From: Nitrospira sp. | GTDB lineage: Bacteria; Nitrospirota; Nitrospiria; Nitrospirales; Nitrospiraceae | Assembly (NCBI GenBank): GCA_015904055.1 | Contig: JABMDE010000034.1 | Coordinates: 1-28,579, forward strand | Reading direction: 5' to 3' | Length of the DNA stretch: 28,579 nt | Part shown: one piece after another, positions 7,325 to 16,835 of the stretch | Layout: the number at the start of each line of letters is the position of its first letter | Numbering within the stretch: position 1 is the first letter of the stretch | Notes under the pieces: model-generated | What the model saw: the letters and a program-made list of their open reading frames with translations, nothing else | What the model was told of the DNA's origin: nothing | Databases searched by the model: none | Program-made: the position numbers and the translations under genes

Positions 7325-10273
7325 TTACGGAGAAACGTTAAGCCCCCCTGGCACTGCTGGCGGGGTCACGTCCATCAGAGCGTTTCCACTCACAACCACA
7401 TAGGGAGGGTCAAAGTCACCAAACAGGCCACTTGCCGGCTGAGTCGAGATTCTCACATCGCCGCCTCCGCTATTTCTCGTCCTCACACGATAATAGACAC
7501 GAGTGTCAACGGATGAGCGTTTCAAATCTCCCCATGCTCTGTCATCAGGCCCCAAAATCGTGTGGCAACCTGAGGGAAGTTGTCTCCACGCTCCACTGAC
7601 AGGAGTACTGGTCCATTTATACGGAGAAGCAAAGCGTCTATCGCTGTCAATCTCTACTTCATACTCTGTATTGCAGACGGAAGAAGTTGTGGACAAAGGT
7701 AACACCCAACCATATCCATCAAACTTATAGAGCGGGCCAGTCCAAATGTGAAACCTAGGGGTAACGCTGCTAGTGAGGAGATAGTCCTTACCGGGCTCCA
7801 CATCAATCACCGCATCAGCACCGCTGTTACAGGTGGACTGGGGCGCAAGACAACCCGAAGGAATCATAAAGATGCCTGCCCGCGCAAACCCGGCCACCAC
7901 CTTATTGACCATGGACTCTTCGAGATTATTGGACCCGCTCCACCAATGACTCACCAGCTTGATCTCTAACTCGACTAGATAGCGGTAAACATCGCGATCG
8001 ATGTAGCCGGAGTTATCATCCCACGTATCCGGTTGACCAAGCCACCCAGTCTTGCCCAGTGTTTGCACAAATTTTTGCAAATAGAGCATGGCGCCCGCCA
8101 CTGGGTCGCGGCGCTTAAGGCCCTCCCGCACTTCCCAGAGTGCAGCCGAGGCAATCTGCATATCGGAATAATCACCCCGTTGGCCAACAATCCGATGTTC
8201 GGGAAAGTGATCTACCACCGCTTCTGACAGTCGTGGTAATCCACCCCCCTCATCATGTGGTTTGTGCCCATACGGCGCAGGACCTGCCCCCTGGTATCTG
8301 CAGTCCTTACTATAATTTGTTCCCCCGCTGTTTTTCACCCACCATCCCCCAACGCAATTCGTATCTTCAAGAACCTGGCTCCATGCATCCGCGAAGTCAT
8401 GAAATATATCTGGCAGTATGGGCTTCGGACAAACATCCGATTGAGTCCCGCTTGGGCGCTGGCCATCCTCTAGAGTTGGTTCCAGACACCATGAAAACAG
8501 GCGATATCCTCTTGGATGGGTGCCAGGATTAACACCTTCAGGATATCCATATTGGTACTGCGTAAACGCGTGACCAAACTCATGCGCGACGACTGTATGA
8601 TCGTGTGCAGAATTGAGGCGGTCACTATCGGGGCAATTTAGAGCACGATAGCCGTCACAGTACCCAAAAAAGAACGCCCGATTGGCCCTGCTGTAATTTG
8701 CTTCACATACCTCTTGATCCATGACGATCTGATGTTCCGTCAGTGGGAAGTAGTTGTTCATTATTGGGCTGTTTTCATTGAAGGTATCACGATACCGGCT
8801 GACCGTGGCCATGAGATCGATCTGTGCAAAGTCTTTATTTGTCCCTACATAACAGGATACATTCTGAATGTGCTTAGCAGCAGAATCCATCGCACTTCCG
8901 GTCATGCCCATTGGATCCCGGTCAAAGGGAGGATACGCTAACTGGTTCGGCTCCAAAGGGGGACTGAAGTCAGACGGTTTTTTCTCGAGTTCTCCTTCTC
9001 CATTACCATATACCTCATTGGCCCTATCAAGTCGCTTAAAGACTCCTGAAAGGCTGAGGACAAATTTTCCATCGGGTGGAGGATGATCGATATCATCCAC
9101 ATGGAACACTGCCTGTCCAGTTTCGGGCAGGCTACCCGGATCGCGCCGGAAGGTCTTGCCCGTCGCCTCTGCAGACTCCATGGTCGGCACCAGTTGAAGA
9201 ATCTCGCCCTCGTCGGCATCCAGCCATAAATAGAAGGTGCCGTTCCGCCCAAGAAAATCAGCCTCCAACACCATTCGGTAGGCGTACTTGACCGCCGGTC
9301 GGCTCTTTACCCCTCCAGTTCCGCCATACGGAAGTAGCACCAGTTCATCAGGCGATAGCCGTTTTTCAAACACAGAACGGATCCCCTTAACCTTCTGCAA
9401 AGCCATAACCGCGGCAGAGTGCGCCTTAATAGGATTGATTGAAACCACGTTGGACACAGTCATGTTATTGATGACGCGCCCTGTTATAAACAGACCCTCC
9501 GCCCCTTTCCTTCTTTCGACGCGAATGCCTGTATGTTCAAGAGGCACCTTTGCCGGAACATCCTGGACAGATGGATGCTCTGACTTCTTGACTTCATGTT
9601 CCTGGGTAAAAAAATACTCAACCGTGACACGTTCCACAGAATTCACAAACTGCTCTACCGTCATGCCGGTTCTGGCCTTGAAGGATGCCCCGGCAGCCGG
9701 ATTCACTTTCGATGGTGTTTTCAGCAACTCGCAGGTTTGATCGTTGTTCTTGTCGCTCTTAATCCACCACTGATCGCAGGTGATCCTGGCTAGCCTTTTA
9801 AGATCTGCCCGGGGCAATTCCCTACCCTGATAGTGATCATCGAACAACCGAAACCTGGAAGCAGGATTCTTCACCCCAATATTGGACAAGAAGGGAGAAA
9901 CGACCTGCTCAAATACTGCCTTTGAAGACCATGACTTTAAGTTTGCTTCCGTTCTGCTTGGGATTGCGAACGCAAACCCATCCCCGTCGAATTGAGGGAG
10001 CAACCCGACAAACTTAGAGGGGTGGAACGTGATGTTGAACGTGATTGGATTCTCCGGTATTGCGGGCGGCCGGATTCTTGGAGGGGCAACATTCTTGGGT
10101 GTCTGTAAGACCGATGCCAATGCAGCGGCTGTAGGTCTTGAAGCGTCTAGTACCGGTTGTGCCAATACCGGAAGACCCAATCCCAAGGTCAGACCCAAAG
10201 TGGCAAGGACAATCTTCAGCGGAAACAATCGGCCAAGGAAGATACCCACGCCAAAACCTTTTCTTTCTGGCAA
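7325..10273 (-). CDS. Large secreted zinc metallopeptidase (gluzincin, M4/M36-like)
   Basis: The protein has about 982 residues. A signal peptide (FPLKIVLATLGLTLGLGLPVLA) is followed by a propeptide-like region ending in the FTP/PepSY-type strand YLWLDADEGEILQLVPTMES (about 345-365). The catalytic region contains HTVVAHEFGHAFTQYQYG, with HExxH at H564/E565/H568. The likely third ligand is E684 in LSEAVVDHF, followed by the DMQIASAALWEVREG segment typical of these enzymes. The 120-residue gap from HExxH to this Glu is long for M4 and is rich in Cys and Trp. A C-terminal beta-rich region ends at TPPAVPGGLNVSP, which looks like the first strand of a fibronectin-III domain, so the end may be truncated. 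Start: TTG 10273 is the first possibility after an in-frame stop; GTG 10249 is an alternative with AAGG upstream. It is divergent from the TPS genes. Confidence 0.8.
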   Translation of the reverse strand: MPERKGFGVGIFLGRLFPLKIVLATLGLTLGLGLPVLAQPVLDASRPTAAALASVLQTPKNVAPPRIRPPAIPENPITFNITFHPSKFVGLLPQFDGDGFAFAIPSRTEANLKSWSSKAVFEQVVSPFLSNIGVKNPASRFRLFDDHYQGRELPRADLKRLARITCDQWWIKSDKNNDQTCELLKTPSKVNPAAGASFKARTGMTVEQFVNSVERVTVEYFFTQEHEVKKSEHPSVQDVPAKVPLEHTGIRVERRKGAEGLFITGRVINNMTVSNVVSINPIKAHSAAVMALQKVKGIRSVFEKRLSPDELVLLPYGGTGGVKSRPAVKYAYRMVLEADFLGRNGTFYLWLDADEGEILQLVPTMESAEATGKTFRRDPGSLPETGQAVFHVDDIDHPPPDGKFVLSLSGVFKRLDRANEVYGNGEGELEKKPSDFSPPLEPNQLAYPPFDRDPMGMTGSAMDSAAKHIQNVSCYVGTNKDFAQIDLMATVSRYRDTFNENSPIMNNYFPLTEHQIVMDQEVCEANYSRANRAFFFGYCDGYRALNCPDSDRLNSAHDHTVVAHEFGHAFTQYQYGYPEGVNPGTHPRGYRLFSWCLEPTLEDGQRPSGTQSDVCPKPILPDIFHDFADAWSQVLEDTNCVGGWWVKNSGGTNYSKDCRYQGAGPAPYGHKPHDEGGGLPRLSEAVVDHFPEHRIVGQRGDYSDMQIASAALWEVREGLKRRDPVAGAMLYLQKFVQTLGKTGWLGQPDTWDDNSGYIDRDVYRYLVELEIKLVSHWWSGSNNLEESMVNKVVAGFARAGIFMIPSGCLAPQSTCNSGADAVIDVEPGKDYLLTSSVTPRFHIWTGPLYKFDGYGWVLPLSTTSSVCNTEYEVEIDSDRRFASPYKWTSTPVSGAWRQLPSGCHTILGPDDRAWGDLKRSSVDTRVYYRVRTRNSGGGDVRISTQPASGLFGDFDPPYVVVSGNALMDVTPPAVPGGLNVSP

Positions 10274-10468
10274 GACTTAGACAGATCAGACCATCGCTCC
10301 TGATCCGGTGCACCTTATATGCCGGCGGCACGATCCTGTCAAACCATTCATCTGCATTTGTACCTTCGACAGAGTAAGAGCAGAATGATTCAACATAAGG
10401 AGAACAACGCCTTGATACTATTCCCTCACACAACAGTCTTCGCCTCCCGCAAAAATGATAACGGGCAA

Positions 10469-10485
10469 TGGCACCAGAATTGCTA
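10469..10485 (+). promoter_or_regulatory. Sigma-54 (-24/-12) promoter of the secretion locus
   Basis: TGGCACCAGAATTGCTA matches the sigma-54 consensus TGGCAC-N5-TTGC with the exact GG-N10-GC spacing (GG 10470-10471, GC 10482-10483). It faces the secreted-protein and TpsA/TpsB genes. Transcription would start near 10495, giving a leader of about 210 bases. An NtrC-family activator gene lies at 25727-27178 in this window. Confidence 0.65.
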
Positions 10486-10567
10486 ACTGTGCGAACAGAA
10501 CGGAGGTGGGATACCTTGTAATGCATATTCCGATTCTCGATAATCCCCCCCGTCTCAGAGGAGCTGG

Positions 10568-10583
10568 ATTGCACAAGTGCAAT
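10568..10583. promoter_or_regulatory. Palindrome, possible operator in the leader of the secretion locus
   Basis: ATTGCAC-AA-GTGCAAT is a perfect 7-bp inverted repeat with a 2-bp spacer. It lies downstream of the presumed sigma-54 start and upstream of the first gene. A protein-binding site or small RNA hairpin is possible; nothing further supports it. Confidence 0.35.
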
Positions 10584-10708
10584 GGCAATGACCGGGACCT
10601 CCTCTCATAACATTGAATCAAGCGTCCCACCACAGATGGAAGACCATGGCGAAGAGAAGAACGAGTCCTATTGATCAGTCGCAACCTACATTCAAGGAGG
10701 GAATGTCC

Positions 10709-11566
10709 ATGAGACTGGCACGACTACCGAGGATCCTGCTGTACTTGCTTCCATTCACGATCATCCCGGCAGTGGCGCAGGCCTTGCCGCCCGTGACCAT
10801 TGTGATCAACGGGACTACGGTCCCCAGCGGTAATTGTACGGACACTGGGATCACGACCACGTGCAACATAGCCGGCAACTATGGAAATGTAACAGTTACG
10901 AGCTATCCAAGCGGAATGACGGCTCAGGTCATCGCGGTGGATGACGCACTCCTGCCTGTTCTGAAACTGGTCAATGCAAAGTTCTCGACGACGGCCAATG
11001 CACTCACCGTACCGGTGACCTTCTCAGTGACGCCGACAGCAGGGAGAAACGGACCGAAGATGCGGAGAAAGGCCAGCGGTTGGCTCGGGCGCGTAGAGAG
11101 CACCTCATCTCCCTATACTAGTTCCACGAATCGTGGTCAGTTTATCGTAGATGGAGTGGTCACCAGTACCTCCATGACTCCCAACGCCGAGTCGATCGAC
11201 GGGATCGCGTCCGGCGGGGACACAGCCGGGTCATCGAAAGTGGTGGCGGGCCTAGCATGGCCCTATGGTGAGATTAAACTGACGACCTTTACCAAGAATG
11301 AAACTATGGGGTCGTTGACCGGCTCGCGGACACTCAAAGGAGAGTTTAGCTTTTACCTCCCCGTCGCAAACGATTTCCTTCGGCTCACGGAAGTCACAGT
11401 GGAATCCATCAACCCAGCCGATGACTCGGATCTCTCATCCGTGGGCTATACCGACATCTGGGACGATGATACAGGCCGGTGCAAGTGCAAAGGGAACAAT
11501 TGTAAGGACAAGGTGAGTTGTACCGGTAAGGACTGCCCTAAAAAGAATGAGAAAAACCCCAAGTGA
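10709..11566 (+). CDS. Secreted protein with Cys-rich basic tail, unknown function
   Basis: The 285-residue product begins MRLARLPRILLYLLPFTIIP with signal cleavage likely after VAQA. I chose ATG 10709 because AAGGAGGG lies about 8 bp upstream; ATG 10703 would be too close. The mature part is Thr/Ser/Val-rich and beta-like (VTIVINGTTVPSGNCTDTGI and onward). It ends in a compact Cys/Lys tail CKCKGNNCKDKVSCTGKDC (about residues 259-277), which could bind metal or form disulfides. I recognise no family. It is the first gene behind the sigma-54 promoter and precedes the TpsA gene, so it may be exported with or act on that exoprotein. This role is inferred only from position. Confidence 0.7.
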   Translation: MRLARLPRILLYLLPFTIIPAVAQALPPVTIVINGTTVPSGNCTDTGITTTCNIAGNYGNVTVTSYPSGMTAQVIAVDDALLPVLKLVNAKFSTTANALTVPVTFSVTPTAGRNGPKMRRKASGWLGRVESTSSPYTSSTNRGQFIVDGVVTSTSMTPNAESIDGIASGGDTAGSSKVVAGLAWPYGEIKLTTFTKNETMGSLTGSRTLKGEFSFYLPVANDFLRLTEVTVESINPADDSDLSSVGYTDIWDDDTGRCKCKGNNCKDKVSCTGKDCPKKNEKNPK

Positions 11567-11614
11567 GAGTCGGAAGCCCTGAGAGCTAATACGAGATTAC
11601 TTTTTGATACAACC

Positions 11615-11659
11615 AGGTGGATCGGATTTGATGCAGTCTGGATCAGATCCGATCCACCT
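11615..11659. repeat. Long hairpin between the secreted-protein gene and tpsA
   Basis: Bases 11615-11632 pair with 11642-11659 in an 18-bp stem (17 Watson-Crick plus one G-U pair; outer arm AGGTGGATCGGAT) around a 9-base loop GCAGTCTGG. Only TTCC follows, so it is not a classical terminator on the plus strand. It lies in the roughly 290-base gap before tpsA and may act as an attenuator, processing site or mRNA stabiliser that sets the ratio of the two products. Confidence 0.65.
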
Positions 11660-11855
11660 TTCCGACCTATCTGATCTGACGAATGTCTCTTACGCCAGAA
11701 CTCTAACAGACATTAGCAACTACCAGTATCAACCGAATAGTAGTGCACAGCTGCTGACGGAGACCACGCGACCAGTGTTCGGCACGCTAGTTGCGGATTC
11801 TCCATCTCATAGTGCAGGATATGGCCCAATACTGACAGGGTTGTGTGGACTTGTC

Positions 11856-14630
11856 ATGCGAAGAATGTACGGTGCGCTTGGCTTTTCTCAAGTATTCAAC
11901 CGCTGCATCACGATTCCTCTTGCCCTCCTCGCATGGGGCCTACTAAATAGCCCCAGCATAGCTATCGCCCAAACTGCACCCATCACCCCGGCTGGCCTGA
12001 ACACCCAGGTGAGCGACCCGATTGCTGTCGATGGACAAACCCAATACGACATCACAGGCGGGACTAGACCTGGTGGCGAAAGTGGAACTACCCTGTTTCA
12101 CAGCTTCGATACGTTCGGAGTTCCTGCCGACAATATTGCCAACTTCCTCAATGGGGTCTCGTACGATCTTGATGGCAATCCTCTTGCTGCCGGCTTATCG
12201 ACCTCCACCATCCTGGCTCGCGTCACGGGAGAAGCCCGGTCGGACATCTATGGCACCATTCAAACGACGGGCTTTGGAAACGTCAACCTCTTCTTGATGA
12301 ATCCGAACGGGTTCTTGTTTGGGCCTGGCGCCACAATCAATATCGGTGGCATGGCTCACTTCACAACCGCAGACTACTTGCGATTGAGCGGCCCAGGCGG
12401 TGGCAGCGCAAGCATATTCCACGCAGACTTGGCGGAAGCGAGCATCTTGACGACGGCACCGGTCGCTGCGTTTGGATTCATCGGTTCGTATCCGGCAGCT
12501 ATTCAAGTCGCAGGCAGTCAACTTATCCTGGCAAACGGGACCGGCCTCTCACTCATTGGCGGAGATGTTTCCATCGGTGCAGACCAAGCAACAGGCACTC
12601 CTACCTTCATCTCAGCTCCCAGTGGAACGATCGATCTCGTGAGCGTCGCTTCTCCTGGAGAAATACTCTATCCCAGCCTCCAGACAGGTCCAAATATCCA
12701 CGGACAAACCGTCACGGCGAAGGGCACCGTCTCAATCTCCGACTTCTCCCTTCTCGATGTCAGCGGAATCACAGGTGAAGGGACTGAGGCAGGTGGGGCC
12801 GTCCGTATCAGGGGCGGCCAGTTCGTGATGGACAACCTGTCCCTGATCCTCAATATGACAAAGGGAAATACAGCTGGGGCCAATTCTGGCGTCAGTGTCA
12901 CGGTCGATCATGATGTACGGCTGACTAATCTGAGCATGATTTCGGTTGGGACAGGTACAGGTCTCGGTCGGTCCGGCAACCTCGATGTCAGCGCAGAAAA
13001 TGTTGCGATTCTTAGCGGCTCCTCCCTGACCTCTACCAGTGACGGCCCAGCAGCCCCCGGAGATATTACTATTTCAGCAACTCAGTCTCTGACCCTAGCG
13101 GGGCTCGATCCCTTCTCCGAAACAGAGGGCAGCGGCATTTCCACAACCGCACAATCCAGCGTGGAAGGAGGAAACGTAACCATCGATTCTGCTGGGTCCA
13201 CGCTGTCGATTCAAGATAACGCTTTCATCGTGACTCAATCAAACACCGGCCGTGCGGGCAACATCACGATGAATTCTGACGTTCTACAGGTCACCGACGG
13301 AGGCGCGGTCAAGACGGGAAGTTCGTTTGGATTATCCGGCACAATTATAATCAGCGCAAACGATTCGGTAGTCATCTCTGGTCAATCCGCATCAGGCAAC
13401 ATCAGCACCATCGAGAACAGCAGCCACACAACGCCTGCGAATATTGCTATCACAACAGGCCAGTTCGTACTGGCTGATCACGCCACAATTGATGGCGATA
13501 CGGCGAGCCAGCAAGGCGGAACCGTGACTATTACCGCTACGCAATCCATCAATCTATCGGGCAACAGTACCATACGCAGCTCGACCTCTGAGGGGACCGG
13601 TACATCTCTTGAATTGTCCGCACCCACAATCGCAATCAATCAGAGTACGCTCAGCACACGTATCGGCGGAAGTAACCCAGACAACGTCGGGGGGACCATT
13701 AGGGCCACAGCGACTACCGGCGACCTTACCATCTCGAACAATAGCCTCATCGCCGCCAGCACCGCGGGAGCCACAGAAGGTGGATCCATCGAACTCCGCG
13801 CATCAGATTCCGTCCACGTGACTGCCAACTCACGCATCGAAAGCACCAGCACCGGTACTGGCAACGCCGGCAATATCGAGATCGATGCCGGTCAGAACTT
13901 CACCGCCACTGATAGCACCGTGACGACAGAAGCGACCCAATCGGGCGGCGGTACCATCAAGATTACCACCGATCCAAGTGGCACAGTCCAGCTCACCAAC
14001 AGCACGATCAGCGCCTCGGTCCTCAACGGCACGGGCGGTGGCGGCAGTGTGAACATTGATCCGCAATTCGTCATTCTGGTGAATAGCCACATTCTCGGGA
14101 CTGCGATCCAGGGAGCGGGCGGGAATATCTTCATCACCACGAATCTTCTCTTGCTCGATGGAAATAGTACGATCTCCGCCTCCTCGCAATTTGGCCAGAG
14201 CGGCACCGTCACAATTCAAACTCCGAACGCCCCCATCAGTGGCCAGATTCACCCGCTGGGGAAAACGCCGTTGCTCGCGACGTCGCTGCTCCACCAACAA
14301 TGTGCATCAGTGGCCGGTGGGCAGTTCAGCAGCTTCACGGTGGCAGGTCGGGACAGTGTGCCGACTGAACCGGGAAGCTGGCTCATGAGCCCGCTCGATG
14401 CCGACGGCATGGAGCCAAGGCTGAAGGTCGAAGGGGGGAAGGCGGAAGGTCTATCTCGTCTGTCTGGTGTGTCGGATGTCGTTCGAGCAGGGTTGGCTGC
14501 GCACCAGATAAACCAAACAGACCAGATAGACAAGACAGACCAATCCCCTGTGTCATTGCGGCAGATCGCACCGGCAGGGTTCCTGACCCGGGCCTTCGCA
14601 GTCGATCGGTCCGCAGGCTGCACCTCGTGA
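11856..14630 (+). CDS. TpsA exoprotein with filamentous-haemagglutinin N-terminal domain
   Basis: From ATG 11856 the product is 924 residues. An extended signal peptide (MRRMYGALGF…IPLALLAWGLLNSPSIAIA) precedes the TPS secretion domain (about 35-300), with TTLFHSFDTFGV and the diagnostic NPNGFLFGPGATINIGGM (N149-G152). The rest is Ser/Thr/Gly-rich repetitive beta-helix sequence (repeated S-x-I/L-S-T-S and AGNI/GGTI turns). It lacks the large C-terminal domains of true adhesins. A TTG far upstream (11604) would put a strong hairpin into the coding region, so I prefer 11856, although no good ribosome site is visible. TpsA is exported by Sec and crosses the outer membrane through the TpsB encoded next, which overlaps by 4 bp. 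Near the C-terminus, heptamer repeats are translated (14420-14545). Confidence 0.85.
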   Translation: MRRMYGALGFSQVFNRCITIPLALLAWGLLNSPSIAIAQTAPITPAGLNTQVSDPIAVDGQTQYDITGGTRPGGESGTTLFHSFDTFGVPADNIANFLNGVSYDLDGNPLAAGLSTSTILARVTGEARSDIYGTIQTTGFGNVNLFLMNPNGFLFGPGATINIGGMAHFTTADYLRLSGPGGGSASIFHADLAEASILTTAPVAAFGFIGSYPAAIQVAGSQLILANGTGLSLIGGDVSIGADQATGTPTFISAPSGTIDLVSVASPGEILYPSLQTGPNIHGQTVTAKGTVSISDFSLLDVSGITGEGTEAGGAVRIRGGQFVMDNLSLILNMTKGNTAGANSGVSVTVDHDVRLTNLSMISVGTGTGLGRSGNLDVSAENVAILSGSSLTSTSDGPAAPGDITISATQSLTLAGLDPFSETEGSGISTTAQSSVEGGNVTIDSAGSTLSIQDNAFIVTQSNTGRAGNITMNSDVLQVTDGGAVKTGSSFGLSGTIIISANDSVVISGQSASGNISTIENSSHTTPANIAITTGQFVLADHATIDGDTASQQGGTVTITATQSINLSGNSTIRSSTSEGTGTSLELSAPTIAINQSTLSTRIGGSNPDNVGGTIRATATTGDLTISNNSLIAASTAGATEGGSIELRASDSVHVTANSRIESTSTGTGNAGNIEIDAGQNFTATDSTVTTEATQSGGGTIKITTDPSGTVQLTNSTISASVLNGTGGGGSVNIDPQFVILVNSHILGTAIQGAGGNIFITTNLLLLDGNSTISASSQFGQSGTVTIQTPNAPISGQIHPLGKTPLLATSLLHQQCASVAGGQFSSFTVAGRDSVPTEPGSWLMSPLDADGMEPRLKVEGGKAEGLSRLSGVSDVVRAGLAAHQINQTDQIDKTDQSPVSLRQIAPAGFLTRAFAVDRSAGCTS
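14420..14545. repeat. Heptamer and 18-bp repeats inside the 3' end of tpsA
   Basis: GCTGAAG, GTCGAAG, GGGGGAAG and GCGGAAG run from 14420 to 14448, followed by related GTCTATC/TCGTCTG/TCTGGTG units. Two 18-bp units beginning ACCAGATA (14503-14520 and 14521-14538, about 15 of 18 identical) and a partial third follow. These encode low-complexity text (KVEGGKAEG and QINQTDQIDKTDQ) just before the C-terminus. The family is the same as at 16445 and 16844. Confidence 0.6.
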
Positions 14631-16429
14631 TTCGTTGTGTGAAGGGATTGGGACCAATCTGCGCTGAGCGGCTTCCTCGGCAATGCATACTCTGCATTGG
14701 TCTTCTCATGGTGATCCTTCCGGTGGCCTATTCAGCCTTCGCTCAGACAACGATCGACCCGACGGGACGCTCCGGCCAACCGCAAGGGCCCCTGAAGGAA
14801 GAGTTTCAGCGGCCCTTACCGCCTCCGAGTCCCGTCCTGCCCATCGTTCCACTCCAGCCGGAGGGCAGGGAGCCAAAACAGCCGGACACGGTACGGGTGT
14901 TCGTCCGTGAGATAGAAGTCATCGGCAACAGCGTGTTTTCTGATGCCGAGCTCGCCGAGGTAACAGCACCATTCACGAACCGGACCTTGCTGACTGAGGA
15001 TCTGGAGCGACTCCGACTGGCCCTGACGCTTCTCTACGTCAACCACGGCTATCTGACCTCCGGCGCGATCATCCCGGACCAGGACGTCGTCTCCGGGATC
15101 ATCAAGGTACACATCGTCGAAGGCCGGCTGACCAGGATCGACGTCGAAGGGAACCGCTGGTTCAGCTCGTCCTACCTGGGTGATCGTCTGTCGCTCGGCA
15201 TCCGGACGCCGGTCACGCTTGCCCCACTCCAAGAACAGCTGCAACTGTTGCAGCAGGATCGCCGGATCGCGCGCATCAATGCGGAGCTACGGCCCGGCGA
15301 GCAGAAGGGCGAGAGCGTGTTGCATGTGCGCGTCGCAGACAAACGCCCGTTTCGCGCCACGATGGAGGTCAACAACTACCAGACGCCGCTGGTCGGAGAA
15401 ATCCGCGGGATCGGCAAACTGATTGATAACAATCTGACAGGCCGCGGGGACCAACTCATCCTGGGCTACGGCCAGTCGAGCGGAGCCTATCCAATCATCG
15501 ACGTCTCCTACGCCCTCCCCTTCAACCGGTACGGCTCGACCTTTTCGCCCTACTACCGGCGCTACGGCTTTCGACTGATCGAACCACCCTTCGGCCCGCT
15601 GAACATCAAGACTAATTCAGAGATCATCGGCATGAGCCTCCGTCATCCGATTTATAAGACCGTGACCGATGAGGTGGCCCTGTCGATCATCGGAGAACAT
15701 CTCTTCACCCAAAGCTTTCTCTTCCACGATACGCCCAGCCAGATGCCATTCGATACGTTCCCCGGCTATCAAAACGGCGTGGCCACCGTGTCTGCGCTCC
15801 GCTTCGCGCAGGACTGGACCCATCGCACGCTCGATACGGTGCTGGCGGTCCGTTCGCGATTCAGCGTGGGCCTGAATATCCTGGGCGCAACGATCAATGC
15901 ACACCCGGACATACCGGACGGTCAGTTCTTCTCCTGGCTGGGCCAGGTCCAGATGATCAAGCAGTTCGGCGAGCCACTGCTCGGCATGCAGCTCCATGGC
16001 CATATAAATCTACAACTCACCGACTCGCCGCTGTTCCCGGTTGAACAGGTGGCCGCTGGGGGCCGGTACACCGTGCGCGGCTACCGCGAGGTGACGCTCC
16101 TGCGCGACAACTCATTCATCGCGTCGCTGGAGCCACGCTTTCCCTTATGGCGGTGGGGCAACGGGGAACCGATGCTCCAATTGGCCCCCTTCGTGGACCT
16201 TGCGCATGGGTGGAACCGGGGCGGCAACCGTGGAGCCCCGACGCAACCGGTCAGCACATTCCCCGACACGCTCGCCAGCGTGGGCGTCGGTCTCCGCTGG
16301 AATATCCTGCCGGACGACAGGGCCAGCTTCGAAGTCTATTGGGGACAGCAGCTCAACCATGTGCCAAGTAGCCGGAACACGATTCAGGATCATGGCGTTC
16401 ATCTAGGATTTGTGGTGAATCTGTTCTAA
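14627..16429 (+). CDS. TpsB outer-membrane transporter (FhaC/ShlB family)
   Basis: The protein has 600 residues. GTG 14627 overlaps the tpsA stop (GTGA), indicating coupling. A signal peptide ends at about AYSAFA, then a Pro-rich linker. POTRA1 (VFVREIEVIGNSVFSDAEL, about 88-165) and POTRA2 (about 166-245, LTRIDVEGNRWFSSSYLGDR) follow. The 16-strand barrel begins at RATMEVNNYQTPLVGEIRG and carries the family motif GGRYTVRGYRE (V483-Y486), needed for channel activity. It ends in the outer-membrane signature HLGFVVNLF. It secretes the TpsA encoded upstream in the two-partner (type Vb) pathway. Length and motifs look complete. Confidence 0.92.
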   Translation: MIRCVKGLGPICAERLPRQCILCIGLLMVILPVAYSAFAQTTIDPTGRSGQPQGPLKEEFQRPLPPPSPVLPIVPLQPEGREPKQPDTVRVFVREIEVIGNSVFSDAELAEVTAPFTNRTLLTEDLERLRLALTLLYVNHGYLTSGAIIPDQDVVSGIIKVHIVEGRLTRIDVEGNRWFSSSYLGDRLSLGIRTPVTLAPLQEQLQLLQQDRRIARINAELRPGEQKGESVLHVRVADKRPFRATMEVNNYQTPLVGEIRGIGKLIDNNLTGRGDQLILGYGQSSGAYPIIDVSYALPFNRYGSTFSPYYRRYGFRLIEPPFGPLNIKTNSEIIGMSLRHPIYKTVTDEVALSIIGEHLFTQSFLFHDTPSQMPFDTFPGYQNGVATVSALRFAQDWTHRTLDTVLAVRSRFSVGLNILGATINAHPDIPDGQFFSWLGQVQMIKQFGEPLLGMQLHGHINLQLTDSPLFPVEQVAAGGRYTVRGYREVTLLRDNSFIASLEPRFPLWRWGNGEPMLQLAPFVDLAHGWNRGGNRGAPTQPVSTFPDTLASVGVGLRWNILPDDRASFEVYWGQQLNHVPSSRNTIQDHGVHLGFVVNLF

Positions 16430-16444
16430 TGCTCAGGTCGATAG

Positions 16445-16465
16445 GCTGAAGACTGAAGACCGTTA
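16445..16465. repeat. Heptamer repeat (GCTGAAG-like), left flank of the four-helix-bundle gene
   Basis: GCTGAAG, ACTGAAG and ACCGTTA are three contiguous units directly after the tpsB stop. They are the reverse complement of the CTTCAGC array on the other side of the next gene, so the gene is bracketed by inverted copies. Confidence 0.55.
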
Positions 16466-16475
16466 GGGGAGAAAC

Positions 16476-16835
16476 GTGCGGGATCACAGAAAACTTCGGG
16501 CGTTCGAGATGGCTGACGAGGTCGCCCTGCTGGTCTATCAAATCACCGCAGGGTTTCCGAGAGAAGAGATGTATGGATTAACGTCTCAAATCAGGCGGGC
16601 AGCAGTTTCGGTTCCCTCTAACATCGTGGAGGGTTGTGCACGTGACAGCCAGGCAGATTACCTTCGATTCCTCCATATGGCGTTCGGGTCACTGAGGGAA
16701 CTGCATTATCAGCTAGATTTGTCGAAGCGGTTGGAGTTCTTAGGCAGCCAGGATTGGTCACTGATTGAATCACAGCTCGTCGAAACTGAGAAGGTGTTGA
16801 ACGGCTTGATCCGAGCATTGCGCAATGATGAATAA
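16476..16835 (+). CDS. Four-helix-bundle protein (S23/IVS-encoded family)
   Basis: The 119-residue product starts at GTG 16476 with GGGGAGA upstream. It carries the family features LRAFEMADEVALLVY, FPREEMYGLTSQIRRAAVSV, PSNIVEGCARDS and YLRFLHMAFGSLRELHYQL. These small pentameric helical proteins occur in 23S rRNA intervening sequences and at many scattered bacterial loci. Their function is not established. It interrupts an otherwise TPS-related gene row, is flanked by inverted heptamer repeats, and its last 11 bp overlap the next ORF. This suggests it arrived as an insertion with the repeats. Confidence 0.85.
   Translation: MRDHRKLRAFEMADEVALLVYQITAGFPREEMYGLTSQIRRAAVSVPSNIVEGCARDSQADYLRFLHMAFGSLRELHYQLDLSKRLEFLGSQDWSLIESQLVETEKVLNGLIRALRNDE

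Noticed and set aside
8370..8415. FHDFADAWS in the metallopeptidase as the third zinc-ligand motif
   Set aside because: The position that should be Glu is His, while LSEAVVDHF further on keeps the expected E-x-x-x-D pattern.
10014..10574. A 186-codon minus-strand frame overlapping the start of the metallopeptidase
   Set aside because: It overlaps the signal peptide region of a real gene in another frame and resembles no family.
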